Assembly (NCBI RefSeq): GCF_002024505.1
Contig: NZ_CP019402.1
Span: 1,984,001 to 2,048,000 of the forward strand
Source: Plantibacter flavus
Lineage (GTDB): Bacteria > Actinomycetota > Actinomycetes > Actinomycetales > Microbacteriaceae
Reading direction: 5' to 3'
DNA: 64,000 bases
Part shown: one piece after another, positions 24,830 to 33,273 of the stretch
How the letters are laid out: every line of letters starts with the position of its first letter
Position numbering within the stretch: position 1 is the first letter of the stretch
Made by a program: the position numbers and the translations under genes
Notes under the pieces: model-generated
Databases searched by the model: none
The model's input: the letters and a program-made list of their open reading frames with translations, nothing else
Told to the model about the DNA's origin: nothing

Positions 24830-26901
24830 CCGTCACGGAACCACGCGCGGCCGTCGAGACCGCCGACGTCCGCCCGGGCTGGTGGCACGAGCCGTTCGAC
24901 ATGTTCCAGACGAACCTGCGCGAGATCGACGCGCTGCTCGACGTCGAGACGGTCCTGGACGCCATCCAGGAGCACGGTGCCGGCGTCTGGCTGCTCAACG
25001 TCGGAGGCATCCTCTCGCACTTCCCGTCGACGCTGCCGTTCCAGTCGAGGAATCCACTGCTCGAGGAGCGCCCCGGGGGCGACCTCGTCGGTGACGCGAT
25101 CGAAGCCGCGCATCGTCGTGGCGTCCGACTCCTCGCCCGCATGGACTTCTCGAAGGTCGCCGCGCGCGTCGCCGACGAGCACCCCGAGTGGTGCTTCCGG
25201 TCACCGAGTGGGGAACGACAGGTCTACGAGGGGCTGGTGAGCGTCTGCCCCAGCGCGGGGTACTACCAGGACCGGTCGCTCGACATCATCGACGAGATCC
25301 TCGACGCGTATCCCGTCGACGGATTCTTCTTCAACTGGTTCGGGTTCAACGAGGTCGACTACGGAGGACGGGTCCACGGCGTCTGTCACTGCGACGCCTG
25401 CGCCGAGGCCTTCGTCCGGGAGACCGGGATCGAGCAGCTGCCGTCGTTCGCGGGTGATCCCGGCTACCTGGAGTGGAAACGGTTCGCCGCGGCGACCATC
25501 GACCGCTTGACGGCACGCATCCGCGGGCACATCGCCGAACGAGCACCCCACGCTGGGCTCATCCTGGGCCGCTCGGCGGACATCCTGTTCCATGAGGCGA
25601 ACAACGCCCTCGGCCGCCCGCTCTGGCCACACGCGACGAGTGAGTCGGTGAGCGCGTTCCGGGTCGCGCAGCCGGGCAAACCGGTCCTGGTGAACGCCGT
25701 GGCTTTCATCGACATGCCGTACCGGCTGGCGAGTGAACAGCCGGAGATGTTCGGGCAGTACCTCCTCCAGGCGGTGTCGCGCGGGGCGAACCCGTCGACG
25801 TACATCATGGGGCCGGCCGGGCTCATCGACTACGCCTGTCTCGCTCCGGCCGGGGTCGTGACGCGCTTCCACCGGGATCACGCCGACCTGTACGCCGGAC
25901 TGGCGCCCGCGGCCGACGTGGGTATCGTCCGACCGAACCCGCTCGCGGCACCCGCCGAGGTGCAGCTCGCGTCGGTCGCCGAGTTCCGCGGCCTGTTCTC
26001 CGCCCTGCTGGAGCGGCACGTCGCCGTCGACGTCGTGCCGGCGGAGTCGCTGCCCGTCGTGGACCTCGGACGCTTCCGCGTGCTGGTCCTCCCGGATCTC
26101 ATCGCCCCGACCGCGGAGGAGGACGCCGCTCTCGAGGCGTTCGTGCGCGCCGGTGGGCGGGTCGTCGCGACGGGGCGGTCGGGCATCCACGCGGACGGCT
26201 CCGTGGTCGCCTGGCTCCCCGGAGCGCGGCAACGGTCGCTGGAAGACGACGCGGAGGCGCTCAAGTCGAGCTACGTCCAACGGGGCGGCGGGCCGTCGGT
26301 CGAAGGCTCGGACCTCGTGCCCGTGCGTGGGCGGCTGCACACCCTGGCGTGGCGTTCCGACGCCCGCCTGCGCCACGAGTTCGTCCCGCGAGCACCGTAC
26401 GGACCGCCCGAGAAGGCCCACGGTCACGTGGTGGGACCGGTATCGGCCTGCGGGGTGTTCACGCTCGGTCGTGGACGGGCCACGCAGGTCCCGTGGACCG
26501 TCGGCGCGGCGTATCGCGAACTCGGGCTCACGGCCATCCGTGACCTGATCGCCGATCTCGTGATCGACGCTGTCGGGGAGGATGGAACGGTGGGGGTGGA
26601 GGCGAGCGAACACGTGGAGGTGTCCGTCGGTCGTTCCCGAGCGGGTCTCGTCGTACACGTGCTCAACCACTCCGGTCAACGTCGGAACTCCTTCGGTCCC
26701 ACCGTCCCGGTCCGTGGAACCCGCTTGCGGTTCCGCGGGAGGGCGGCCGACGCCGTCGGCACCCGCGTCCACCATGTGACCGCCGGCGACGTCGACGCCA
26801 CGGTGTCGACGGTCGGAGACGATCTCCTCGTCGAGATCGTCGAGGTCGTGGACGGAGCGGTCGTCGTGGTCCCGGACGGAGGTGACCGGGATGACGCCTG
26901 A
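24826..26901 (+). CDS. GHL6-type glycoside-hydrolase-like protein with beta-galactosidase trimerisation domain (copy A)
   Basis: A 691-residue cytoplasmic protein without signal peptide. Residues 20-330 resemble the hypothetical glycosyl hydrolase 6 TIM barrel (GGILSHFPSTLPFQS, LLARMDFSKV, GFFFNWFGFNEVDYGG). Cysteines at 187, 189 and 192 (CHCDAC) look like a metal site. E176 in FNEVDYGG and D106 in ARMDFSK are conspicuous acidic residues at strand ends and possible catalytic groups. Residues about 360-570 match the GH42-type trimerisation/glutaminase-like domain (ADVGIVRPNPLAAPAEVQ, DLIAPTAEEDAALEAFVRAGGRVVATG), followed by a beta-rich C-terminus (VVHVLNHSGQRR). No activity is established for this family as far as I know. 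It is coupled to ltnD upstream and overlaps the dehydrogenase downstream by 11 bases. Confidence 0.72.
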   Translation: MTVTEPRAAVETADVRPGWWHEPFDMFQTNLREIDALLDVETVLDAIQEHGAGVWLLNVGGILSHFPSTLPFQSRNPLLEERPGGDLVGDAIEAAHRRGVRLLARMDFSKVAARVADEHPEWCFRSPSGERQVYEGLVSVCPSAGYYQDRSLDIIDEILDAYPVDGFFFNWFGFNEVDYGGRVHGVCHCDACAEAFVRETGIEQLPSFAGDPGYLEWKRFAAATIDRLTARIRGHIAERAPHAGLILGRSADILFHEANNALGRPLWPHATSESVSAFRVAQPGKPVLVNAVAFIDMPYRLASEQPEMFGQYLLQAVSRGANPSTYIMGPAGLIDYACLAPAGVVTRFHRDHADLYAGLAPAADVGIVRPNPLAAPAEVQLASVAEFRGLFSALLERHVAVDVVPAESLPVVDLGRFRVLVLPDLIAPTAEEDAALEAFVRAGGRVVATGRSGIHADGSVVAWLPGARQRSLEDDAEALKSSYVQRGGGPSVEGSDLVPVRGRLHTLAWRSDARLRHEFVPRAPYGPPEKAHGHVVGPVSACGVFTLGRGRATQVPWTVGAAYRELGLTAIRDLIADLVIDAVGEDGTVGVEASEHVEVSVGRSRAGLVVHVLNHSGQRRNSFGPTVPVRGTRLRFRGRAADAVGTRVHHVTAGDVDATVSTVGDDLLVEIVEVVDGAVVVVPDGGDRDDA

Positions 26902-27820
26902 GGTGGTCCTCATCCGCGGCGGCCAGGCGGACGCCGTGCGCTCGCGCATCCGCAGCGACTTCCCCGAGGTCCGCGTCCTCGACGACGAGACCGCCCACCC
27001 CGCGACCACGATCATCGCAGGCCGGGTGCGCGACGAGGAGCTGCCCGGGCTGCCGGCGCTCGCCTGGGTGCACTCCTGGGCCGCCGGCGTCGAGACCGAG
27101 GTGGGACCGGTGCTCCGCGGGAGCGGCGTCACGGTGACGTCCTCGGCGGGCAACGGGGCGGTTCCGCTCGCGGAGCACGCGATGTTGCTGGCCCTCCAGC
27201 TCGACCGAGGCGGACGTCGCTGGTCGGATGCCGCCCGCGGGGCCAGATGGGACCGGTTCGTCCACGGCGAGCTCGCCGGCAAGACGATGGGCATCTACGG
27301 CTTCGGCAACGTCGGCGCCGCCCTCGCGCCGCGCGCGAGCGCCTTCGACATGACCGTCATCGGCCTCCGTCGTGACGTCGGTCGCACCCCGGCCGCCGTC
27401 GATCGCCTGTACCGACCGGAGGAGGTCCTCGACTTCGCCGGGCGGTGCGACGTGCTGGTCGTGACGGCCCCGCTCACCGTGGAGACGCGCGGAGCGATCG
27501 ACCTCCGCGTCCTGTCTGCGCTCCGCCCGAGAGCCACCGTCGTCGTCGTCTCCCGAGGGGGCATCGTCGTCGACGCGGACCTCCTGGCGGCTCTCGACTC
27601 CGGTGCCGTCGCGGGAGCCGGTCTCGACGCGCACACGGTCGAGCCGCTGCCGGCGGACTCCCCGTTCTGGTCGCGGGACGACGTGGTGGTGACGCCGCAC
27701 AACGGGGCGACCACCACCGCCACCGCCGATCGCGGTACCGCGATCTTCCTCGACAACCTCCGACGTCGGGTCACCGAGGAGCCGCTCGTCAACCGCGTCG
27801 ACCCGAACTCCCTGGCCTGA
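26891..27820 (+). CDS. D-2-hydroxyacid dehydrogenase family protein
   Basis: A 309-residue NAD-dependent dehydrogenase. The ATG at 26891 is preferred over the GTG at 26882 because GGAGGTGA ends five bases before it. MGIYGFGNVGAALAPRA near residue 135 is the Rossmann motif. The catalytic triad fits Arg in VVVSRGGIVVDADL near 220, Glu in AGLDAHTVEPLP near 250, and His in VTPHNGATT near 270. The acid-binding N-terminal domain (LAWVHSWAAGVE) is short. It would interconvert a 2-oxo acid and its D-2-hydroxy acid. It ends the ltnD-GHL6 operon, so reduction or oxidation of a product of the GHL6 step is the inferred role. Confidence 0.85.
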   Translation: MTPEVVLIRGGQADAVRSRIRSDFPEVRVLDDETAHPATTIIAGRVRDEELPGLPALAWVHSWAAGVETEVGPVLRGSGVTVTSSAGNGAVPLAEHAMLLALQLDRGGRRWSDAARGARWDRFVHGELAGKTMGIYGFGNVGAALAPRASAFDMTVIGLRRDVGRTPAAVDRLYRPEEVLDFAGRCDVLVVTAPLTVETRGAIDLRVLSALRPRATVVVVSRGGIVVDADLLAALDSGAVAGAGLDAHTVEPLPADSPFWSRDDVVVTPHNGATTTATADRGTAIFLDNLRRRVTEEPLVNRVDPNSLA

Positions 27821-27824
27821 ACAC

Positions 27825-27843
27825 CGGCGTCCTGGGGACGCCG
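27825..27843 (+). terminator. Intercistronic hairpin after the dehydrogenase gene
   Basis: A perfect eight-base stem, CGGCGTCC and GGACGCCG, closes a three-base TGG loop, starting four bases after the dehydrogenase stop. No T-run follows, so it may be a weak terminator or an RNA-processing or stability element between the ltnD-GHL6-dehydrogenase genes and the ABC importer at 27896. No clear promoter is visible in the remaining 52 bases, so some readthrough is likely. Confidence 0.45.
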
Positions 27844-27895
27844 TCATCGCAGCACCGTCATCACTCATACAACGCCGTATCGAAAGAAGGACACC

Positions 27896-29200
27896 ATGTC
27901 GAACATGCCGCAGGACGTCAGCCGACGCCGATTTCTCACCTACGCCGGGGTCGGCGCCCTCTCGCTCGGAGCGTTCGCCCTCGCCGGCTGCTCCATCGGA
28001 GGCGGTTCCGGAGCCGGCGGTGCCACCACCATCCGGTTCGCCTGGTGGGGAGGCGCTGAACGCCAGAAGGCCTATCTGGCCGGGATGGACCTGTTCAGCA
28101 AGCAGAACAGCGACGTCACGATCGAGCCCGAGTTCGGTGACTACACCGCCTACCAGGAGCGCATGACCACGCAGATGGCTGCGCGCGACGTTCCTGACGT
28201 CTTCTGGATCCCCTCGCCCGCGGTGTTGACCTACCGGGACGCGAAGATCTACCGGCCACTCGACGACGTCGGCACCCTCGACCTTTCGGCGTTCAGCGAG
28301 GCGGAACTCGACCTCTTCCGGATCGACGGCGAGCTCAACACCCTGCCGAAGTCGATGTTCTCCCCGGTCCTGCGGTACAACCAGACCTTCATGGACGAGG
28401 ACGGCATCGCGCTCCCCGAGACGCTCACCTGGGACAGCCTGGCCGAGTTCCTCACGGACTACTCGAAGAACAACGCCGCCGGTCGGAAGGGCACCACCTA
28501 CGGCGCCTACCACGACATGCCCTTCGAGTCGTTCCTGCGTCAGCGTGGCGAGGACCTGTGGTCGAAGGACGGCAGGCTGGCCGCGAGCGAGGACGGCGTC
28601 GCTGCGTGGATCGACTGGTGGGAGCAGCTCCGCAAAGCGGGCGCGACCACCAGCATCAGCGAGCAGGACGGCATCGAGCCCGGCTGGTCCGACACCGGCG
28701 CCAAGGTCCTCGCCACCTTCGCCAACTCGAACCACATCGTCGACGAGGCCGCAGCGTTCCCCGACTACGAGTTCCGGCAGCGGGACGTCCCGGCACTCGC
28801 CGATGCGACGCCCGGGTACCACTTCACCTACTTCAGCCGGTTCGCGATGTACGCCGGGATCGAGGACGACCGCGTCGACGCGGCCGGAGCACTGATGAGC
28901 TACAACCTCAACTCGATCGACCTGCTGAAGCTGGTGGGGCTGTCGGCCGGGGCGCCACCGAGCCTGGCGCTCCTCGACGAGTACGAGCCGTCGGCCACCC
29001 CGGACGAGCAGAAGGTGATCGCGACCACCCGCGACATCGCGGCGAAGGAGCAGCGGCCCCGATACGAGGCTCCCGCGGGCTCCGGTTCATGGCGCACCGT
29101 GATGATCCGCGAACTCGAGGGCGTGACCCTCGGGAACACCTCGGTCTCACAGGCCGCGTCGAACTTCGTCTCGGCCGTCTCCTCCTCGGTGGGCGACTGA
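27896..29200 (+). CDS. Sugar ABC importer, substrate-binding lipoprotein with Tat-type signal (CUT1)
   Basis: A 434-residue exported protein. MSNMPQDVSRRRFLTYAGVG carries a twin-arginine motif (SRRRFL), and the following hydrophobic stretch ends in lipobox LAGC at residue 31, so it is probably a Tat-exported lipoprotein. The body is a CUT1 extracellular binding protein (TIRFAWWGGAERQKAYLAG, ARDVPDVFWIPSPAV). AAGGA sits six bases before the ATG. Two permeases and a GHL6-like protein follow with one- to four-base overlaps. The ligand is unknown but should be the substrate of the GHL6 proteins. No ATPase gene is linked. Confidence 0.92.
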   Translation: MSNMPQDVSRRRFLTYAGVGALSLGAFALAGCSIGGGSGAGGATTIRFAWWGGAERQKAYLAGMDLFSKQNSDVTIEPEFGDYTAYQERMTTQMAARDVPDVFWIPSPAVLTYRDAKIYRPLDDVGTLDLSAFSEAELDLFRIDGELNTLPKSMFSPVLRYNQTFMDEDGIALPETLTWDSLAEFLTDYSKNNAAGRKGTTYGAYHDMPFESFLRQRGEDLWSKDGRLAASEDGVAAWIDWWEQLRKAGATTSISEQDGIEPGWSDTGAKVLATFANSNHIVDEAAAFPDYEFRQRDVPALADATPGYHFTYFSRFAMYAGIEDDRVDAAGALMSYNLNSIDLLKLVGLSAGAPPSLALLDEYEPSATPDEQKVIATTRDIAAKEQRPRYEAPAGSGSWRTVMIRELEGVTLGNTSVSQAASNFVSAVSSSVGD

Positions 29201-30165
29201 TGACCCTCACCATGAAACGCGAGCCCGAGGCGCGGACCGCGACGGCCGAATCCGCGACGACGACCGGACGGAAGCGGCGTCGGGCCTCCCACCAGCGGCA
29301 GGGCTGGGTCGCACACGTCTTCCTCCTCCCATGGATGCTCGGGATGATCGCCGTCACGGCAGGACCGCTGATCGCGTCCGCCGTCCTCGCCTTCACCGAC
29401 TACGACCTCCTGACCGCACCGTCGTTCATCGGGTTCGACAACTTCACCCGCATGATGGGGGACGAGCGGTTCTGGGCGTCAGCACGGGTGACGGGCCTGT
29501 ACGTGCTCGTCTCCGTGCCCTTGCAACTCGCCTTCGCCCTCTTCCTGGCGGTCATCCTCGACAAGGGCATCCGCGGGCTCTCCCTGTACCGGAGCGCCTT
29601 CTATCTGCCCTCGCTCCTCGGTGGCAGCGTGGCGATCGCGATCCTGTGGCGCCAGCTGTTCGGCGACGCAGGGCTCATCAACACGGTGCTCGGGTTCTTC
29701 GGCATCGAGGCGGACAGCTGGTTGCAGAACCCCGCGACCGCTCCGTGGACGCTGATCATCCTCAACGTGTGGACCTTCGGCTCGCCGATGGTGATCTTCC
29801 TGGCCGGGCTGCGTCAGGTCCCGGACGAACTCCTCGAGGCCGCCGAGGTCGACGGTGCCGGCCGGGTGCGACGCTTCTGGTCGATCACCATCCCGCTGCT
29901 CACGCCGATCATCTTCCTGAACCTGATCCTGCAGATGATCAGCGCGTTCCAGGCGTTCACTCAAGCACACGTGGTCAGTGGCGGCACGGGTGGACCCCTC
30001 GACTCGACGCTGTTCTACACCCTCTACATCTATCAGGAGGGATTCGTGAACTTCGACATGGGCTACGCCGCTGCCATGGCGTGGGTCCTCCTGATCGTCA
30101 TTGCGATCGCCACGGCGGGCAACTTCATCCTTTCGCGCCGCTGGGTGCACTACGGAGACGAATGA
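29200..30165 (+). CDS. Sugar ABC importer, permease subunit 1 (second system)
   Basis: A 321-residue membrane protein; the ATG shares one base with the binding-protein stop. A basic 35-residue cytosolic lead (GRKRRRASHQRQG) precedes six transmembrane segments starting at VAHVFLLPWMLGMIAVTAG. The EAA loop LLEAAEVDGAGRVRRFWSIT near residue 218 marks the ATPase contact. A longer open frame upstream belongs to the binding-protein region in another frame and is not coding. It forms a channel with the next gene. Confidence 0.93.
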   Translation: MTLTMKREPEARTATAESATTTGRKRRRASHQRQGWVAHVFLLPWMLGMIAVTAGPLIASAVLAFTDYDLLTAPSFIGFDNFTRMMGDERFWASARVTGLYVLVSVPLQLAFALFLAVILDKGIRGLSLYRSAFYLPSLLGGSVAIAILWRQLFGDAGLINTVLGFFGIEADSWLQNPATAPWTLIILNVWTFGSPMVIFLAGLRQVPDELLEAAEVDGAGRVRRFWSITIPLLTPIIFLNLILQMISAFQAFTQAHVVSGGTGGPLDSTLFYTLYIYQEGFVNFDMGYAAAMAWVLLIVIAIATAGNFILSRRWVHYGDE

Positions 30166-31067
30166 TGGCCATCACCAGTACCACCCTCGACGCCCTTCCA
30201 GCCGACCCCGATCCCACGCCGACCCGGCGCAAGCGGGACGCCGGCCGACCGCGACGGATCGTCCGCCACATCCTCCTCGTGGTGTTCGCGCTCCTCATGC
30301 TCTACCCGTTGCTGTGGATGGTGGTGAGTTCCTTCAAGCCGAGCAACTTGATCCTGTCGCAGACGGGGCTCATCCCGAGCGAGGTGACGTTGTCGAACTA
30401 CCGGGACGGATGGGACTCCCTGGGGACGCCCTTCACGGCGTTCCTCCTCAACTCCGGTCTCATCGCCGTGGGGGCCATCGTCGGGAACCTGTTCTCCTGC
30501 TCCGTGACGGCGTACGCGCTCGCCCGGCTGAACTTCCGAGCGAACAAGCTGTACTTCGGCCTCACGCTCATGACGATGATGCTGCCGTTCCATGTGCTGA
30601 TCATCCCGCAGTACATCCTGTTCGCGGAGCTCGGGTGGATCAACACCTACGCCCCGCTGCTCATCCCGAAGTTCCTCGCGACCGACGCGGTGTTCATCTT
30701 CCTCATGGTGCAGTTCATCCGCACCATCCCGCGGGAACTCGACCACGCGGCGATGCTCGACGGTGCCGGCCCGTTCCGCATCTTCTGGTCGGTGATCCTG
30801 CCCCTCATGCAGCCGGCACTCATCACGACGACGATCTTCACCTTCATCTGGACGTGGAACGACTACTTCGGACCGCTCCTCTACCTGACGAAGACGAAGC
30901 TGTACACCGTGCCGGTGGCGCTCAAATCGCTCGTCGACACGGAGACGCAGAGCGGGATCGGCATCATGTTCGCGATGTCGCTCATCTCGCTCGTCCCGAT
31001 CCTCCTCTTCTTCCTCTTCGCGCAGAAGTACATCATCAAGGGCATCGCCACGACGGGAATCAAATGA
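30165..31067 (+). CDS. Sugar ABC importer, permease subunit 2 (second system)
   Basis: A 300-residue membrane protein. Two tandem ATGs at 30162 and 30165 overlap the previous stop; the second has better spacing (seven bases) from GGAG. After a charged lead (PTRRKRDAGRPRRIVRH), six segments begin at ILLVVFALLMLYPLLWMVV. The EAA loop is LDHAAMLDGAGPFRIFWSV near residue 195. The stop overlaps the GHL6-like gene's start (AAATGA), so importer and enzyme are made together. Confidence 0.93.
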   Translation: MAITSTTLDALPADPDPTPTRRKRDAGRPRRIVRHILLVVFALLMLYPLLWMVVSSFKPSNLILSQTGLIPSEVTLSNYRDGWDSLGTPFTAFLLNSGLIAVGAIVGNLFSCSVTAYALARLNFRANKLYFGLTLMTMMLPFHVLIIPQYILFAELGWINTYAPLLIPKFLATDAVFIFLMVQFIRTIPRELDHAAMLDGAGPFRIFWSVILPLMQPALITTTIFTFIWTWNDYFGPLLYLTKTKLYTVPVALKSLVDTETQSGIGIMFAMSLISLVPILLFFLFAQKYIIKGIATTGIK

Positions 31068-33202
31068 CGACGACACAGCCGCTCACGACCGGAACCGACA
31101 CGATCGCCTGGTTCTCCGGCGACCAGCGCTGGACACAACTGACGTTCGTCGAGGACGACCCGCTCCACTTCGACCTCGACGCGTGGGCCGACGTCCTGGA
31201 CCGGACCGCGTCGACCGCGATCTGCATCAGCGCCGGGGGGTACATCGCGTTCTATCCGACCTCGATCCCGTTGCACTACCGCAGCCGGCACCTCGGTGAC
31301 CGCGATCTCCTCGGCGAGATCGTCGATCTCGCACGGAGTCGTGGCATGGTCGTCATGGCTCGGATCGACCCGCACGCCGTCCATCGGGACGTCCGTGACG
31401 CCCATCCGGAGTGGATCGCCCGGACCGAGGACGGGGAGCTGCAGGAGCACTGGGCACACCCGGGCACCTTCGTGACGGACGCGTTCGGCGACTACAACTG
31501 GGAGTTCACGACCGAGGTCGCACGCGAGGTCACCGCGGACTACGACATCGACGCGGTGTTCGCGAACCGGTGGCAGGGCCACGGACCCGGGTACACCGAG
31601 ACCGCGCAGCGACTCTTCCGCGCGGCGTCCGGGCTCGCCCTGCCGACCTCACGCGACGCCGTCGACGGAGAGTCCTGGCGGGCTTACCGGAGCTGGCGCC
31701 GGGAGCGGCTGAGCGACCTGGTCGCCCACTGGGACGCGGCGGTCCAGGACGTGAAGCCGGAGGTGCGCTTCATCCCCAACCTCGGCTCGTTCGCGGCGGG
31801 CGAGCTTCGCGACGACGTCGCCCGCCTGCACGTCCCGTTCTTCCTCGTCGACCATCAGGCGCGCAACGAGGGGGAGACCCAGTGGGCGGCCGGCCGCGAC
31901 GCGAAGCGGACCCGGTCCATCCACCCCGACAAGCCGGTGGGGCTCATCACCTCCGTCGGGCCCGAGTCGCACGGCTACCGCTGGAAGGACTCCGTCAACG
32001 CGGGTCAGGAGACCGTGGGCTGGATCGTCGACGGCTTCGTGCACGGAGCGTTCCCGTGGTTCACGAAGTTCGCCGCGCGGATCCACGACACGCGCTGGAT
32101 TCCAGCGGTCGAGCGGGCGTTCACGCTGCATCGCGAGATCGGTGCGATCTGGCAGCAGTCGCGCCCGGTCGCCGAAGTGTGCGTCTGGGACGTGGACAAC
32201 GCCTTCGCCGACGCCCGGACGCGACGGGCCGCCTCCGGCATGTACCAAGCACTCGTCGAGCTGCGGACGCCGTTCGAGTTCGTCGGCCCCCGTGGCCTGC
32301 ATCGGCTCGGACTGCCTGAGACCAGGGTGGTCGTCCTCCCGGAGATCGACGAGATCGACGAACGGTCCGCCGCCGCATTGCGTGCCTTCGTCGAGGGCGG
32401 CGGTGAGCTCGTGGTGACCGGAGCCGGGCCCCTGATCGACGGGGGTACACCGCTCGTGACCGAGCTCACGGGCGCACCGCTGACCGCCCGTTCGGCCGGG
32501 GTCGTCCGGAACAACTACGTGCAACGCGCGTCCGACGGCGCACTCGCCGCCGGTCTGGAAGGCGCGGACCGCATCATCGGTGGAACCCGTCTGGCCCGCT
32601 TCGCGCCGACCGCCGAGGCCGTCGTGCACTGGCGGTTCGTGCCGGATCACCCCGACCTCCCCATGGAGGAGGTCTACCCGCGGGGTGTAGCCGTGGACCC
32701 CGCGGTGTTCCGTGCGTCGTTGGCGACGTCGGACGACGGCGGGACGGTGCAGGCGGGCGCCGGGACGGTCCAGGTCATCGGCTTCAACCTCGCCGAGCTA
32801 TACCACGAGACGCTCCTCGGTGATCACCTCACCCTGCTCGGCAACACGATCGAGGCCGCACTCGGGGGATCGAGTCTGGTCAGCATCGACGGCCCGGGGC
32901 TCCTGGATGCGGCGGCGTGGACGGACGGAGCGGCGTTCATGCTGGCGTTCGCCAATCTCACCGACCCGTTGGCGATGCGGGGCCAGCAACGTGCGGTGAC
33001 CGAGCTCACCGGCATCCGGGTGCAGATCGACGCCGCGCGGCTGGCGGAGGCCACGGGGCGTCCCGTCGTCCCGGCCGAGGTCATGGCGGAGGTGGTCGTC
33101 GACGATCGGCGGACGCCGGCTCCGGTGGCCGTGTCCGACGGCACGATCATCGTGGAGCTCCCGACCGTGCGCGAGCTCGGGATGGTCAGACTGAGCTTCT
33201 GA
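31064..33202 (+). CDS. GHL6-type glycoside-hydrolase-like protein with trimerisation domain (copy B)
   Basis: A 712-residue cytoplasmic paralogue of the protein at 24826-26901, with the same order: TIM-barrel half (AICISAGGYIAFYPTSIPLH, VMARIDPHAVHRDV, DAVFANRWQGHGPGY), glutaminase-like/trimerisation domain (RVVVLPEIDEIDERSAAALR) and beta-rich tail. Shared landmarks include the NNYVQR / SSYVQR segment. It differs in key places: the CxCxxC cluster is absent and the FNWFGFNEVDYGG segment is replaced by FANRWQGHG, which has no Glu. The two therefore probably act on different linkages, or one is not a hydrolase. It is the last gene of the second CUT1 operon. No function is established. Confidence 0.7.
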   Translation: MTTTQPLTTGTDTIAWFSGDQRWTQLTFVEDDPLHFDLDAWADVLDRTASTAICISAGGYIAFYPTSIPLHYRSRHLGDRDLLGEIVDLARSRGMVVMARIDPHAVHRDVRDAHPEWIARTEDGELQEHWAHPGTFVTDAFGDYNWEFTTEVAREVTADYDIDAVFANRWQGHGPGYTETAQRLFRAASGLALPTSRDAVDGESWRAYRSWRRERLSDLVAHWDAAVQDVKPEVRFIPNLGSFAAGELRDDVARLHVPFFLVDHQARNEGETQWAAGRDAKRTRSIHPDKPVGLITSVGPESHGYRWKDSVNAGQETVGWIVDGFVHGAFPWFTKFAARIHDTRWIPAVERAFTLHREIGAIWQQSRPVAEVCVWDVDNAFADARTRRAASGMYQALVELRTPFEFVGPRGLHRLGLPETRVVVLPEIDEIDERSAAALRAFVEGGGELVVTGAGPLIDGGTPLVTELTGAPLTARSAGVVRNNYVQRASDGALAAGLEGADRIIGGTRLARFAPTAEAVVHWRFVPDHPDLPMEEVYPRGVAVDPAVFRASLATSDDGGTVQAGAGTVQVIGFNLAELYHETLLGDHLTLLGNTIEAALGGSSLVSIDGPGLLDAAAWTDGAAFMLAFANLTDPLAMRGQQRAVTELTGIRVQIDAARLAEATGRPVVPAEVMAEVVVDDRRTPAPVAVSDGTIIVELPTVRELGMVRLSF

Positions 33203-33229
33203 GGGAGGGTGGGCCCACGCCCGCTGATC

Positions 33230-33256
33230 GGGGTCGGCACCGCAGGTGTCGGCCCC
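33230..33256. terminator. Hairpin between convergent GHL6 and LacI genes
   Basis: GGGGTCGGCAC (33230-33240) and GTGTCGGCCCC (33246-33256) can form an 11-base-pair RNA stem with two G-U pairs and a five-base CGCAG loop. It sits in the 71-base gap between convergent genes, the usual place for a terminator; no T-run is present, as is common in actinobacteria. Confidence 0.6.
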
Positions 33257-33273
33257 GACGCGTCCCGGTCTCG

